A stretch of DNA of 64,000 nucleotides. It comes from CALAGB01 sp963789565. GTDB lineage: Bacteria > Chloroflexota > Chloroflexia > Thermomicrobiales > Thermomicrobiaceae. Where the stretch lies: positions 1,860,001 to 1,924,000 of the forward strand of contig CAWBKX010000002.1 in the NCBI GenBank assembly GCA_963789565.1, given 5' to 3'. Below are positions 16,854 through 25,567 of this stretch, piece after piece. The notes beneath the pieces were generated by a model. It searched no databases and was not told where the DNA came from. It saw only the letters and a list, made by a program, of their open reading frames with translations. The translations under genes and the position numbers were made by a program. Position 1 is the stretch's first letter, and the number at the start of each line of letters is the position of its first letter.

Positions 16854-18275
16854 GTGCCGACCAATCCGGACAGCGATAGAGAGTCACCATTCGCGAACGT
16901 GACGACGCTGGCGAATGCCATCCGAACGCGCCAGATATCGGCACGTGACGTGGTTGAAGCGCACCTGGCGCGCATCGAACAGGTCAACCCAGCGCTCAAC
17001 GCCATCGTCGTGTCCAATGCGGACCGCGCACTCCAGCGAGCACGTGAAGCTGACGAAGTGATTGCGCGCGGTGAGATCTGGGGACCGTTGCATGGCGTCC
17101 CGTTCACGTTGAAGGACGCCCACGCCACAGCCGGTCTGCGAACCACCTCCGGTTATCCGCAGTTGGCCAATTACGTGGCTGAGGCGGATGGCACGGTCGC
17201 CGCGCGACTGAAAGCGACGGGCGGGATTCTGCTCGGCAAGACCAACGTCCCCATGATGCTCGGGGACTACCAATGCAACAGTCCGATCTTCGGCCGCACC
17301 AACAACCCGTGGGACCTGGAGCGCACGCCAGGTGGGTCGAGCGGCGGCGCGGCGGCGGCCGTGGCCGCCGGGATGTCCCCCTTCGACGTGGGGACCGATC
17401 TGGCTGGATCCATCCGCGTTCCGGCGCACTTCTGCGGCGTCTTCGGTTTCAAGCCGACCGAGCATCGCGTCTCGCTGCACGGACTGGTGCCTGGACTGCC
17501 TCCACCGCGACCGATCCGCGTCATGTCCTGTATCGGTCCCGTCGCGCGCTCGGTGGAAGACCTGACGCTGATCGACTCGATCATTGCCGGGCCGGACGGG
17601 CTCGACACCGACGTTCCGCCGCTGGCTGCGCGGGACGCCGGCAACGTTGAACTGCCGAATCTGAAGATCGCCGTGACCTCAGACTTTCCGGGGCTTCCGC
17701 TGGCGGAGGACATTCTGGCCGCATTAACATCGCTGGCGCAGCGATTGAGCGACGCTGGTGCGCGCATCGAACAACCTACGCTGCCGGAGATCGATTTCGC
17801 CGCCGACATGGCCAACATGACCGAGCTGATCATGATGCTCACCAGCGCCAATCGCCCGAGCGCACAGCCAACCACGCTCGGACAGTATCTGACCGCCTTG
17901 CATCGGCGCGACCAGTCGATAATCGCCTGGGAATCGTTCTTTGACGCATGGGATGCGCTCTTGTGTCCGGCCGCGATGACGACCGCCTTCCCGCATTGCG
18001 AGACCGGATCATCGCTTTTCGTCGACGCTGCAGAAGTGAGCTACTGGACGGTGAGCGCGCATACGGCCCTCTTCAACTACACCGGTCACCCGGCCGTGGT
18101 CATCCCCTGCGGCTTGGACCGCACCGGAATGCCCATCGGTCTGCAACTCGTCGGGCGGCGCTGGCATGACAAGCGGTTGCTCGCCGTCGCGCAAGCCGTG
18201 GCTGAATTCTCTGGTCCGTTCCGACATCCGCCGGAGATCGACCGCAATGGCACGGAGCCCGAACCCGCGGATTGA
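16854..18275 (+). CDS. Amidase-signature family hydrolase
   Basis: A 473-residue amidase. The catalytic Ser-cisSer-Lys triad can be placed: K87 in LKDAHATAGLRTTSG, S162 in GGSSGG (160-165) and S186 in GTDLAGSIRVPA, with spacing 75 and 24 as in fatty acid amide hydrolase. It hydrolyses a carboxylic amide to acid and ammonia or amine; the substrate is not predictable. It is not part of a GatCAB set (no gatB/gatC nearby). The start is GTG 16854 with AAGGGGATGAG upstream. No signal peptide. It lies in the accessory block but shows no specific tie to the DGPF genes. Confidence 0.9.
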   Translation: MPTNPDSDRESPFANVTTLANAIRTRQISARDVVEAHLARIEQVNPALNAIVVSNADRALQRAREADEVIARGEIWGPLHGVPFTLKDAHATAGLRTTSGYPQLANYVAEADGTVAARLKATGGILLGKTNVPMMLGDYQCNSPIFGRTNNPWDLERTPGGSSGGAAAAVAAGMSPFDVGTDLAGSIRVPAHFCGVFGFKPTEHRVSLHGLVPGLPPPRPIRVMSCIGPVARSVEDLTLIDSIIAGPDGLDTDVPPLAARDAGNVELPNLKIAVTSDFPGLPLAEDILAALTSLAQRLSDAGARIEQPTLPEIDFAADMANMTELIMMLTSANRPSAQPTTLGQYLTALHRRDQSIIAWESFFDAWDALLCPAAMTTAFPHCETGSSLFVDAAEVSYWTVSAHTALFNYTGHPAVVIPCGLDRTGMPIGLQLVGRRWHDKRLLAVAQAVAEFSGPFRHPPEIDRNGTEPEPAD

Positions 18276-18295
18276 ACATCGGGCCCGCATACATC

Positions 18296-18357
18296 TTGAC
18301 ACCCACGGGAACGCGGCTATACTTTATTTTACCAATTGGTTAACTACAGGATTGGTT
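18296..18357 (+). promoter_or_regulatory. Promoter and operator of ArsR-type gene
   Basis: TTGACA (18296-18301), 16 bases, TATACT (18318-18323). A perfect palindrome ACCAATTGGT occupies 18331-18340, at the predicted transcription start. ATTGGTT recurs at 18335 and 18351. The layout suggests autorepression by the ArsR-type protein encoded next. Confidence 0.7.
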
Positions 18358-18366
18358 CAGGACCCG

Positions 18367-18714
18367 ATGCCGACCGATCAGCTCAGTCAGATCTTCGCCG
18401 CGCTGGCCGACCCCACTCGTCGGGCGATTCTCGAGCGCTTGATGCAGGGAGAGGCAAATGTCACCGAACTGGCGGAGCCGTTCGATATGAGCCTTCCGGC
18501 CGTATCGAAGCACCTCAAAGTGCTCGAGCGGGCGGGACTGATCACCCGCGGAAGAGACGCTCAATGGCGCCCCTGCCGGCTGGAAGCAGCACCGCTCAAG
18601 GAGGTGTCCGACTGGACAGAGCGCTATCGCCGCTATTGGGATCAAAGCTTCGACCGTCTCGACGTTCTGCTGAAGGAGTTGCAGGGGAAGAGAACGGGCG
18701 ATGACGTCGAGTGA
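18367..18714 (+). CDS. ArsR-family winged-helix regulator
   Basis: A 115-residue regulator: QIFAALADPTRRAILERLMQ, then the recognition part LPAVSKHLKVLERAGLITRG and a wing ending RPCRLEAAPLKEVSDW. It lacks the CxC metal motif, and the C-terminal WTERYRRYWDQSFDRLDVLL is typical of the non-metal subgroup that is paired with AHSA1/SRPBCC genes. Such a gene follows after 89 bases. ATG 18367 has CAGGA five bases upstream; longer frames from 18166 overlap the amidase. A consensus promoter with a palindrome lies directly upstream. Confidence 0.9.
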   Translation: MPTDQLSQIFAALADPTRRAILERLMQGEANVTELAEPFDMSLPAVSKHLKVLERAGLITRGRDAQWRPCRLEAAPLKEVSDWTERYRRYWDQSFDRLDVLLKELQGKRTGDDVE

Positions 18715-18803
18715 TCACCTGATCACTCAACGCAGGGCGACCATGATGGCTCGAACCGAGGTTTCCATTTCGCCGTCAATTTATTGAATAGGGAGAGCAG
18801 TCC

Positions 18804-19286
18804 GTGACGAGTGAGAACAGCAGCCAAGATACTGCAGACCGCGAGATCGTGCTGTCACGTGATTTTGACGCGCCGCGAGAGCTCGTTTGGGAAGCATGGA
18901 CCACTCCAGAGAACCTAATCAAATGGTGGGGACCCGACGGCTGCACCACCACCATTCACGAGATGGATGTGCGCCCAGGTGGCATGCTGCGCTTCAACGT
19001 GTTGGTGCCCAATGTTCGAGATTTCCCCAACTTCATCGTCTACTCTGAGGTGCTGCGCCCGGAACGATTGGTCTACGATCACAGCGGTGACGAAGAGGAC
19101 CCGCATCGCTTCCAGGTGACGGCCATCTTCGAGGACCTCGGCGAGGATCGCACCAGGCTCACGATGCGCATGCTGTTCCCAACGAGCGAAGCACGCGAAG
19201 CGACCGTGGCATTTGGCGCCGTCGAACTCGGCCATCAGACGCTACGCCACCTGGCCGAGTTCCTCGAGACACAGGTCTCAGCATAG
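18804..19286 (+). CDS. AHSA1-type SRPBCC protein
   Basis: A 160-residue START-like (SRPBCC) protein of the AHSA1 subgroup: IVLSRDFDAPRELVWEAWTT, PENLIKWWGPDGCTTTIHEM, RPGGMLRFNV and the last helix LGHQTLRHLAEFLETQ. The fold encloses a hydrophobic cavity for a small ligand; the name reflects similarity to the Hsp90 activator C-terminus, not a demonstrated chaperone role. The start is GTG 18804 after GGGAG. The ArsR-AHSA1 pairing is widespread, with the regulator controlling the pair. The next gene unit starts with a TGTCGA-type promoter 88 bases downstream. Confidence 0.88.
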   Translation: MTSENSSQDTADREIVLSRDFDAPRELVWEAWTTPENLIKWWGPDGCTTTIHEMDVRPGGMLRFNVLVPNVRDFPNFIVYSEVLRPERLVYDHSGDEEDPHRFQVTAIFEDLGEDRTRLTMRMLFPTSEAREATVAFGAVELGHQTLRHLAEFLETQVSA

Positions 19287-19373
19287 CGACGAACCTGACC
19301 AGACCTTCGACGTGGGGCTGCAGTGCGGCTTCACGCAGTGAACTACGAGATTCATGTGCGATGTGTCGAATCG

Positions 19374-19402
19374 GCATGAGCCCATTCGACAACCTGGTGA
19401 AC
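19374..19402 (+). promoter_or_regulatory. Candidate ECF42 promoter before DGPF gene 3
   Basis: TGTCGA (19374-19379), 17 bases, CGACAA (19397-19402), 61 bases before the ATG at 19464. The two hexamers are identical to those at 16335. Confidence 0.65.
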
Positions 19403-19463
19403 GGGGTTCGACGCGGCGCACGGGCCGTCCGGCGTGCTGTCGCCCCTAACGGAAGGCATGTCA

Positions 19464-19871
19464 ATGCGGTTCATGATGTTCATCTACCCGGATCCAGAGG
19501 CAGAGGCCGGCCGACTACCCACCGCCGAAGAGGTCAGCGGCATGATGAAGTTCAACCAGGAGATGCTCGACGCGGGAGTCATGTTGACCGGTGAAGGGCT
19601 CCATCCTACCTCCAAGGGTGCTCGCGTCCGCTTCAAGAACGGCACGAAGCAGGTTACCGACGGCCCCTTCACCGAGACGAAAGAGGTCATCGGCGGTTAC
19701 TGGATGATCAAGGTAGATTCAAAAGAGGAAGCCATCGACTGGGCCAACCGCGTGCCGGTCGAGGATGAACGCGTCATCATCGAGCTGCGACAGGTCTTCG
19801 ACATGGAAGATTTCCCAATCGACGTGCAGCAAGCTGCTGGATACACCAGCTCCGATGATCAGAAGAATTGA
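19464..19871 (+). CDS. YCII-related DGPF protein 3
   Basis: A 135-residue DGPF protein starting MRFMMFIYPDPEAEAGRLPT, with KQVTDGPFTETKEVIGGYWM (D66-G-P-F69) and a C-terminal tail ending DMEDFPIDVQQAAGYTSSD, about 15 residues longer than its two paralogues. Its longer form resembles the DGPF proteins most often found right beside ECF42 genes. ATG 19464 is seven bases from GGAAGG; ATG 19458 is too close. A DHFR-family gene follows after 22 bases in the same transcript, and a TGTCGA-type promoter lies upstream. Confidence 0.9.
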   Translation: MRFMMFIYPDPEAEAGRLPTAEEVSGMMKFNQEMLDAGVMLTGEGLHPTSKGARVRFKNGTKQVTDGPFTETKEVIGGYWMIKVDSKEEAIDWANRVPVEDERVIIELRQVFDMEDFPIDVQQAAGYTSSDDQKN

Positions 19872-19893
19872 TCAACCGGCGAAGGAAAATTAC

Positions 19894-20454
19894 ATGGCGA
19901 AGCTGATCTATTCCGCGATCACCTCGCTTGACGGCTATATCGAGGACGAACGCGGCGGGTTTGACTGGGCGATGCCTGATGAAGAGGTGCATGCGTTCGT
20001 CAACGACCTCGAGCGTCCGATCGGTACTTACCTCTACGGCCGGCGCATGTACGAGACGATGGTGTACTGGGAGACCGTGGACACCGCGAGCGATCAGCAC
20101 GCGGTGGCTCGGGATTACGCACAGGTTTGGCGGGCGGCCGAGAAGATCGTCTTCTCTCGCACGCTCCAGACGGTGTCCAGCGCGAGAACGCGGATCGAAC
20201 ACGAACTCGACGTCGACGCCATTCAGCGGCTTAAGGAGACCTCAGGATCGGACATCTCGATAGGTGGTGCCGAACTCGCCGGCCACGCGATTTCCGCGGG
20301 GCTGGTCGATGAGATCCACCTCTTGGTCGCACCGGTCATGGTTGGTGGTGGTAAGCGGTCGTTGCCGGACAACGTATTTGCGCGGCTCCAGCTCATGGAT
20401 GAGCACCGATTCCAGGGAGGGTTCGTTCACCTCCACTACCGCATGAGCACCTGA
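19894..20454 (+). CDS. Dihydrofolate reductase-family (RibD-like) reductase
   Basis: A 186-residue reductase with a complete fold, unlike the one at 9552. It starts MAKLIYSAITSLDGYIEDER with the SLDG motif, then LYGRRMYETMVYWETV, KIVFSRTLQ, SDISIGGAELAGHAISAGLV and DEIHLLVAPVMVGGGKRSLP, which bind NADPH. It probably reduces a pterin-, pyrimidine- or unknown small substrate. GAAGGAAAA precedes ATG 19894. It is the second gene of the DGPF-3 transcript and thus a likely ECF42 target. Confidence 0.9.
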   Translation: MAKLIYSAITSLDGYIEDERGGFDWAMPDEEVHAFVNDLERPIGTYLYGRRMYETMVYWETVDTASDQHAVARDYAQVWRAAEKIVFSRTLQTVSSARTRIEHELDVDAIQRLKETSGSDISIGGAELAGHAISAGLVDEIHLLVAPVMVGGGKRSLPDNVFARLQLMDEHRFQGGFVHLHYRMST

Positions 20455-20626
20455 TCCAGGGGCCAATGCCGCACCGCGCGCGCAATCCAGTCGACTCGGC
20501 GCGCACGCGGTCCACGTTCCGGATCATGCTGCTCAGATCGGGACGCGGCCGCAGCCTGGCTTGTGGCATCTCAAAAGGCGTCGTTGAGGACCGACCACGG
20601 TGCTTCGCGGGAACTATTGGTCGGGG

Positions 20627-23600
20627 CTAGCCGGATTCATCACCGGTGGCGCCGTCAAAGAATTGACCGCCGATGCGTCTGTTCGACACCGAGCGCTGCT
20701 CAGCGCCCGTGCCGTTTGCGTTCGCCACGGATCGACTGTCGTTTGTCCAGGGTCGTGTGGACGTCATCAACTGGTCCAGCTCCGTACGGAGCATTGGCTT
20801 GGCCAGGTAGTATCCCTGGGCAAAGTCGCAGCCGAGCGCGCGCAGCCGCTCAAGCTGATCGTCGAGCTCGACCCCCTCAGCAATCACGCGCAGCTTGAGC
20901 GCGTGCGCCAGACCGATGATGCCGGATGTGATGACCGTGTCATTCGCGTCACGGCCCAAGCCATCGATGAAGGAATGGTCGATCTTGACGAAATCGACCG
21001 GCAAACGCTGCAGATAGGCGAGTGACGAATAGCCGGTGCCGAAGTCATCGATGCCTAATCGCACCCCCAACTGCCGCAACCGCTGAATCATCTCCAGCGC
21101 ATCCGTGTCCATCAATGCGCTTTCAGTAATTTCGAGCGCCAGGCTCGCTGGGTTGATTCCCGTCTTGTCCAGAATGCTCGCGACCGTCTGAACGAGATTC
21201 GGATCCTGCATCTGTCGCACGGAGAGGTTCACGCTGATGATCCTCGGCGCGCGCTCCTGCAACGCGTCCTGCCATTGCCGCATCTGTCGACAGGCGGTCT
21301 CCAACACCCACTGTCCGAGCGACAAAATCAGGCCAGTCTCCTCGGCCAGTGGGATGAAGTGGACGGGTGAGATCAAACCCTGGTCCGGGTGCTGCCAGCG
21401 GACCAGTGCCTCAACCGCGAAGAGGTGGTCGGCCGTGAGCTGCATGATCGGCTGGTAAACCAGTAGGAACTCTTCTCGATCGAGCGCCCGGCGAAGATCT
21501 TGCTCCAGGCGAAGCCGTGCCCAGGCCTGAGCTTCCAACTCGGGCTCGTATTGTTCCACCCGATTCTTCCCCTGATGCTTGGCGTGGTACATCGCCACGT
21601 CGGCATGGCGCAGCAGATCTTCCGGAGTCACGGTGGTGTCCAGCGCGACGGCAATGCCAATACTGGCCGAGACCAGAAGCTCCTGGTCGTCAACGGAGAT
21701 TGGCGACTCCAACGTTCGCAACAGGCGTTTCGCCACATCGACCGCTTCTTGCGGATACTTGAGATCCTCCAACAAATAGGTGAACTCGTCGCCGCCCAGT
21801 CGCGCCGCGGTATCGCCCGGGCGTAGCTGTTTCGACAGACAGCCCGACACCCCCACCAGCAACCGGTCACCAGCTTCATGCCCCATGCTGTCGTTGATCA
21901 CTTTGAAGTTGTCGAGATCCATGAAGAGGACGGCCAACATGCGTCCCTGGCGAGCGTTGCGGGTCAGCGCATGCATCAGCCGGTCGTTGAAGAGCGCGCG
22001 GTTGGCCAGCCCGGTGAGACTGTCGTGGAAAGCCTGATGTGTGAGTTCGGCTTCCAGACGTTTACGCTCGCGAATGTCGCGCGCGATCGCAGAGATGCCA
22101 ATCAGCTTGCCCATATCATCGAGCAGTGGTGAGAGCGTGAGCGAGACGTCGACCCGCTGTTCGTTCTTCGTAATGCCGACCGTCTCGAGGTCCGTGATCG
22201 ATTCGCCCTGTCGCAAACGCCGGATCATGAGCGGGAAACTGTCCATATGTTCCGGAGGGATGACGCTCACGATCGGGTTGCCGACCATCTCTTCGGCCTG
22301 GTATCCAAGAAGAACCTCGGCACCGTAATTCCAGCTGGTTATCGTGCCGGCGACCGTCGTGCCGATGATCGCGTCATGCGACGACGTGACGATCGTCGCC
22401 AGCTGGCGCTGCAGTGACTCCGCTTGAATACGCTCAGTGATTTCTCGGCTGGTGACGACCAATCCTTCAATAGCTGGGTTCGCCAGTTGATTGTTTCCGA
22501 TCATCTCCATAACGCGTTCGCTGCCGTCAGAGTGCTGATAGCGGAACTCCACCGTCGGCATCTCGCCGGTGGATTCCGCGGTGCGCCGCAAGAAGTCGAG
22601 GTAGCGGTCGCGATCGTCCGGATGGATCCAGTCGAGCTGCAACGTGCGCTCGATCTCGCCCGGCGAATACCCAGACAGATTCTCGACGGTCGTGCTGATG
22701 TAGCGCAGCGTTCCATCCGCGTCATGGATGGCGATGGTGTCGGAGACGTTCTGAATTAGGGCGCGGAAGCGTTCTTCGCTGCGATGGACGGCCGCTTCGG
22801 CCTCTTTGCGCGCGGTGGCATCGAGCAGCACACCATGCCAATAGCGCGGCGCGCCATCAACATCCCGAACCAATGTCGCGATGTTCTCCACCCAAACGAC
22901 GCGTTGGTCGCGCGCCAACGTTCGATATTCGAGGCTGTAGTGCTGAGAATCCTCGGCGCCGCGTACGGCGGCGACGACGCGCTCGCGGTCGTCTGGATGC
23001 AGCCGATCGATCCATAGGGACGGCGTACTGACCCACTCGTCCGCGGGGAAGCCAAGCATCTCTTCGATCTGAGGGCTGACGTAATTGGGAGTGCCCGAGC
23101 CACCCTGGGCCGAGACGTAGGTGACCGCCGGAAGCTGCTCGACCAGGGTGCGATAGCGTTCTTCGGCCGCCTGTGTGGCCGCTTCAGCCTGTTTGCGGTC
23201 GGTCACATCCTCGATGGTCCCTTGCCAGTAGGGTGGTTTCCCGTTGACTCCTCGAACGAGTGAGGATCGCACCCGCACCCAGCGCTGCTCGTCGTGCGCG
23301 TCCTTCATACGAAACTCGACGTCCGTTTGGGCGTTGCCTGCGTCTCCCTGGTCCCGGGCCGAGATTAGCCTGGCGCGATCATCAGGATGAATCAGTGTGG
23401 CAATCGTCCAGTCGACATCGTCACGAATGGCGCCCTCCTCGAACCCGAAGAGATCCCTCGCTCGTGGACTTACGTAGGTGATCTGTCCGTCCAGTTCAGC
23501 TTGATACAGGCCGACAGGAAGCTGTTCAACCAGCGCGCGGTACTTCTGCTCGGCGGAACTCAGCTGCTCGGTCGTCTCCCGATGAGTCGTCAAGGACTGG

Positions 23601-24106
23601 GCAATGACGTACATCACGGAACCGGTCAAGACGAACCCGGGTATCTGCGTCAAGGTCGTTGACGATAGGAGCGCGGATGTCGCATTGAAACGCAACACTA
23701 CACCGATGAAGAAGGATGCGGTGAAGGTCACGACTCCCAGGATCGCGTGGCGGCGATTCCCGAAGAGGGAGCGATAGTAGAGACCGACGTAAAAGACCCC
23801 AAGCCCGATCGTTGGATTCGAAAGCGCCCAGGTCAGGGTCGTGAGCGCGAGGACCTCGACGACAGGATCGTAACCGGCGAACTCGCCGTACCTGAACCAA
23901 CTGAGCCAACGCCAGCAGAGCAATGCGAGGAACGTCACAGCGAGCAAATGCAGCGCGACATTTCCGGGTCGAATGAGCAGGAGCGGAGGAACGACCAGCA
24001 CCGCGGTCAGCAACCCGAGCACGAGGAAAAGACTTCGGGTGCGCCCGACGAGATCACTCGGCAATCGATTTGTTAGTTTGTCGATCTGCGTCGCGACTGC
24101 GCTCAT
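20627..24106 (-). CDS. Membrane PAS-GGDEF-EAL cyclic-di-GMP protein
   Basis: A 1159-residue sensor. The first about 170 residues hold around six hydrophobic helices (FLVLGLLTAVLVVPPLLLI onward). Four PAS/PAC units follow (about 180-690; YRALVEQLPVGLYQAELDG, YRTLVEQLPAVTYVSAQGG, FRALIQNVSDTIAIHDADG). The GGDEF domain is intact at 771-775, preceded by an RPGD inhibitory site, so it should make c-di-GMP. The EAL domain has E899-A-L, ALEITESALMD, IDDFGTGYSS and IAEGVE, so it should also degrade it. Both activities are potentially real; PAS inputs may choose. The ATG at 24106 lacks a good ribosome site. It is a single gene, convergent with the DGPF/DHFR unit. Confidence 0.92.
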   Translation of the reverse strand: MSAVATQIDKLTNRLPSDLVGRTRSLFLVLGLLTAVLVVPPLLLIRPGNVALHLLAVTFLALLCWRWLSWFRYGEFAGYDPVVEVLALTTLTWALSNPTIGLGVFYVGLYYRSLFGNRRHAILGVVTFTASFFIGVVLRFNATSALLSSTTLTQIPGFVLTGSVMYVIAQSLTTHRETTEQLSSAEQKYRALVEQLPVGLYQAELDGQITYVSPRARDLFGFEEGAIRDDVDWTIATLIHPDDRARLISARDQGDAGNAQTDVEFRMKDAHDEQRWVRVRSSLVRGVNGKPPYWQGTIEDVTDRKQAEAATQAAEERYRTLVEQLPAVTYVSAQGGSGTPNYVSPQIEEMLGFPADEWVSTPSLWIDRLHPDDRERVVAAVRGAEDSQHYSLEYRTLARDQRVVWVENIATLVRDVDGAPRYWHGVLLDATARKEAEAAVHRSEERFRALIQNVSDTIAIHDADGTLRYISTTVENLSGYSPGEIERTLQLDWIHPDDRDRYLDFLRRTAESTGEMPTVEFRYQHSDGSERVMEMIGNNQLANPAIEGLVVTSREITERIQAESLQRQLATIVTSSHDAIIGTTVAGTITSWNYGAEVLLGYQAEEMVGNPIVSVIPPEHMDSFPLMIRRLRQGESITDLETVGITKNEQRVDVSLTLSPLLDDMGKLIGISAIARDIRERKRLEAELTHQAFHDSLTGLANRALFNDRLMHALTRNARQGRMLAVLFMDLDNFKVINDSMGHEAGDRLLVGVSGCLSKQLRPGDTAARLGGDEFTYLLEDLKYPQEAVDVAKRLLRTLESPISVDDQELLVSASIGIAVALDTTVTPEDLLRHADVAMYHAKHQGKNRVEQYEPELEAQAWARLRLEQDLRRALDREEFLLVYQPIMQLTADHLFAVEALVRWQHPDQGLISPVHFIPLAEETGLILSLGQWVLETACRQMRQWQDALQERAPRIISVNLSVRQMQDPNLVQTVASILDKTGINPASLALEITESALMDTDALEMIQRLRQLGVRLGIDDFGTGYSSLAYLQRLPVDFVKIDHSFIDGLGRDANDTVITSGIIGLAHALKLRVIAEGVELDDQLERLRALGCDFAQGYYLAKPMLRTELDQLMTSTRPWTNDSRSVANANGTGAEQRSVSNRRIGGQFFDGATGDESG

Positions 24107-24609
24107 GCTGTGCTCGCGGTCCGTCAGCCGAAAAGCTGCAAATTCCTACGATGAAGTGTTCGCCTCACGCAAACAATCATGAATAGGATATTGGTAGCGC
24201 TTCGACAGACTGAGACGATGGCGCAACGATTAGACGAGCGCTACTATCGTTCACGGCCCAACTTAGGGGACCAGCAGATGGGAAGTAGGGTGATTCACCG
24301 CTGACACCGGCAGCGAATAAACGTCCTGGCGTCGCCGCGACCGGCAACGTGCCGAGCAAGCAGGTCGAGCAAGTGGGGCCGCCCAGGGCGCTATTGCGCA
24401 CAGCGTCCGCGTCGCACTACGCGCCCGGCTTGAGTCGGAGAAGGTTGTCGAGAGAGCCGAGCGATGGTGTCCGTCCAGTGACGACCGTGTCATCGATTGG
24501 TACGCCACCGAAGCCGGAACGTAGCGCGACGACAGCCGACGCCGTTTCGGTGGAAACGAGATCTGCAGGCCAAACACATATACATCGCTCGACATGAAAG
24601 GGGTCTCGG
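24107..24609. other. Intergenic region between PAS-GGDEF-EAL and SDR genes
   Basis: Divergent spacer of about 500 bases. Open frames on both strands have no family features or ribosome sites, so no gene is called. A TGTCGA occurs at 24446 but no CGA element follows at 17 bases. The SDR ribosome site GAAAGGGG lies at the right end. Confidence 0.4.
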
Positions 24610-25365
24610 ATGGACACAATCAAGGACAGGGTCGCGTTGGTGACCGGCGCAGCCTCTGGGATCGGTCGCGCCACCGCCTTCTCGTTCGCCCGCGAAGGAG
24701 CGAAGGTCATCGTCTCCGACGTCAGCGAAGGTGGAGATGAGACCGTGCGCATGATCCAGAATCAGGGAGGGACGGCATCCTTCGTTCGCTGCAACGTGGC
24801 CGATCCGAACGAGGTCGAGCGTTTGATTCAGAGCGCGATCGACACCTACGGTCAGCTCGATTGCGCCTTCAACAACGCCGGGATCGGCGGTCCGCTCGCC
24901 ACGACGGCCGACTACCCGATCGACGAGTGGAACAAGTTGTTGAGCATCAACTTGACCGGCGTCTTCCTGTGTATGAAAGAAGAACTGCGCGTTATGCAGC
25001 CACGACAGCGGGGCGTGATCGTCAACAACGCCTCGATTCTCGGTCTGGTCGGCTTCCGCAATTCACCGGCGTACGTGACGGCCAAGCACGGTGTCCTCGG
25101 ATTGACCAAAACGGCAGCGTTGGAGGCAGCGCCGTTTGGTGTGCGCGTTACGGCGGTCTGCCCGGGGTTTATCCACACGCCGATGGTCGACTCCGCTTTT
25201 CAGGACGATCCGCAGGCAGAGCGGCAGATCGCCTCACTCCACGCCATGGATCGCATGGGGCGGCCGGAAGAGGTCGCCGACGCAGTCGTCTTCCTGTGCT
25301 CCGACGCCGCGTCGTTTGTGACCGGGCAGCCGCTGGTGATCGACGGAGGCTATCTGTCTCAGTAA
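24610..25365 (+). CDS. Short-chain dehydrogenase/reductase
   Basis: A 251-residue classical SDR. The cofactor motif TGAASGIG spans 12-19, an aspartate-ending second strand (VIVSD) points to NAD rather than NADP, NNAG is present, and the catalytic residues are S142 (NNASILG), Y155 and K159 (YVTAK). The ending FVTGQPLVIDGGYLSQ is typical of the glucose-1-dehydrogenase-like subgroup acting on secondary alcohols or 3-oxo compounds. GAAAGGGG precedes the ATG. It heads a run of catabolic genes but the 200-base gap before the next one suggests separate expression. Confidence 0.92.
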   Translation: MDTIKDRVALVTGAASGIGRATAFSFAREGAKVIVSDVSEGGDETVRMIQNQGGTASFVRCNVADPNEVERLIQSAIDTYGQLDCAFNNAGIGGPLATTADYPIDEWNKLLSINLTGVFLCMKEELRVMQPRQRGVIVNNASILGLVGFRNSPAYVTAKHGVLGLTKTAALEAAPFGVRVTAVCPGFIHTPMVDSAFQDDPQAERQIASLHAMDRMGRPEEVADAVVFLCSDAASFVTGQPLVIDGGYLSQ

Positions 25366-25567
25366 TTGAATCGGTCGCCGGTTAAATCGGAGCGGCGCAC
25401 TCAGCTCACCCGCCATCACCGGCCACGGCGTCGAACGTCACTCGGCCACGTCCTCGCCTGTTGACGCCCCTGCCTGCGGGACCTAGGCTACGCACGGACC
25501 CATTTGACAGGATAATCCACCGGCAGCGTGCGATAGCCGCGGCCGAGTGAATGACGAGAAGGCGCTC

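Noticed and set aside
24446..24475. TGTCGA upstream of the SDR gene as a fifth ECF42 promoter
   Set aside because: No CGA element 16-18 bases downstream.
24263..24619. 118-codon minus-strand frame before the SDR gene
   Set aside because: Ser/Arg-rich shadow composition, overlaps the SDR start, no ribosome site.
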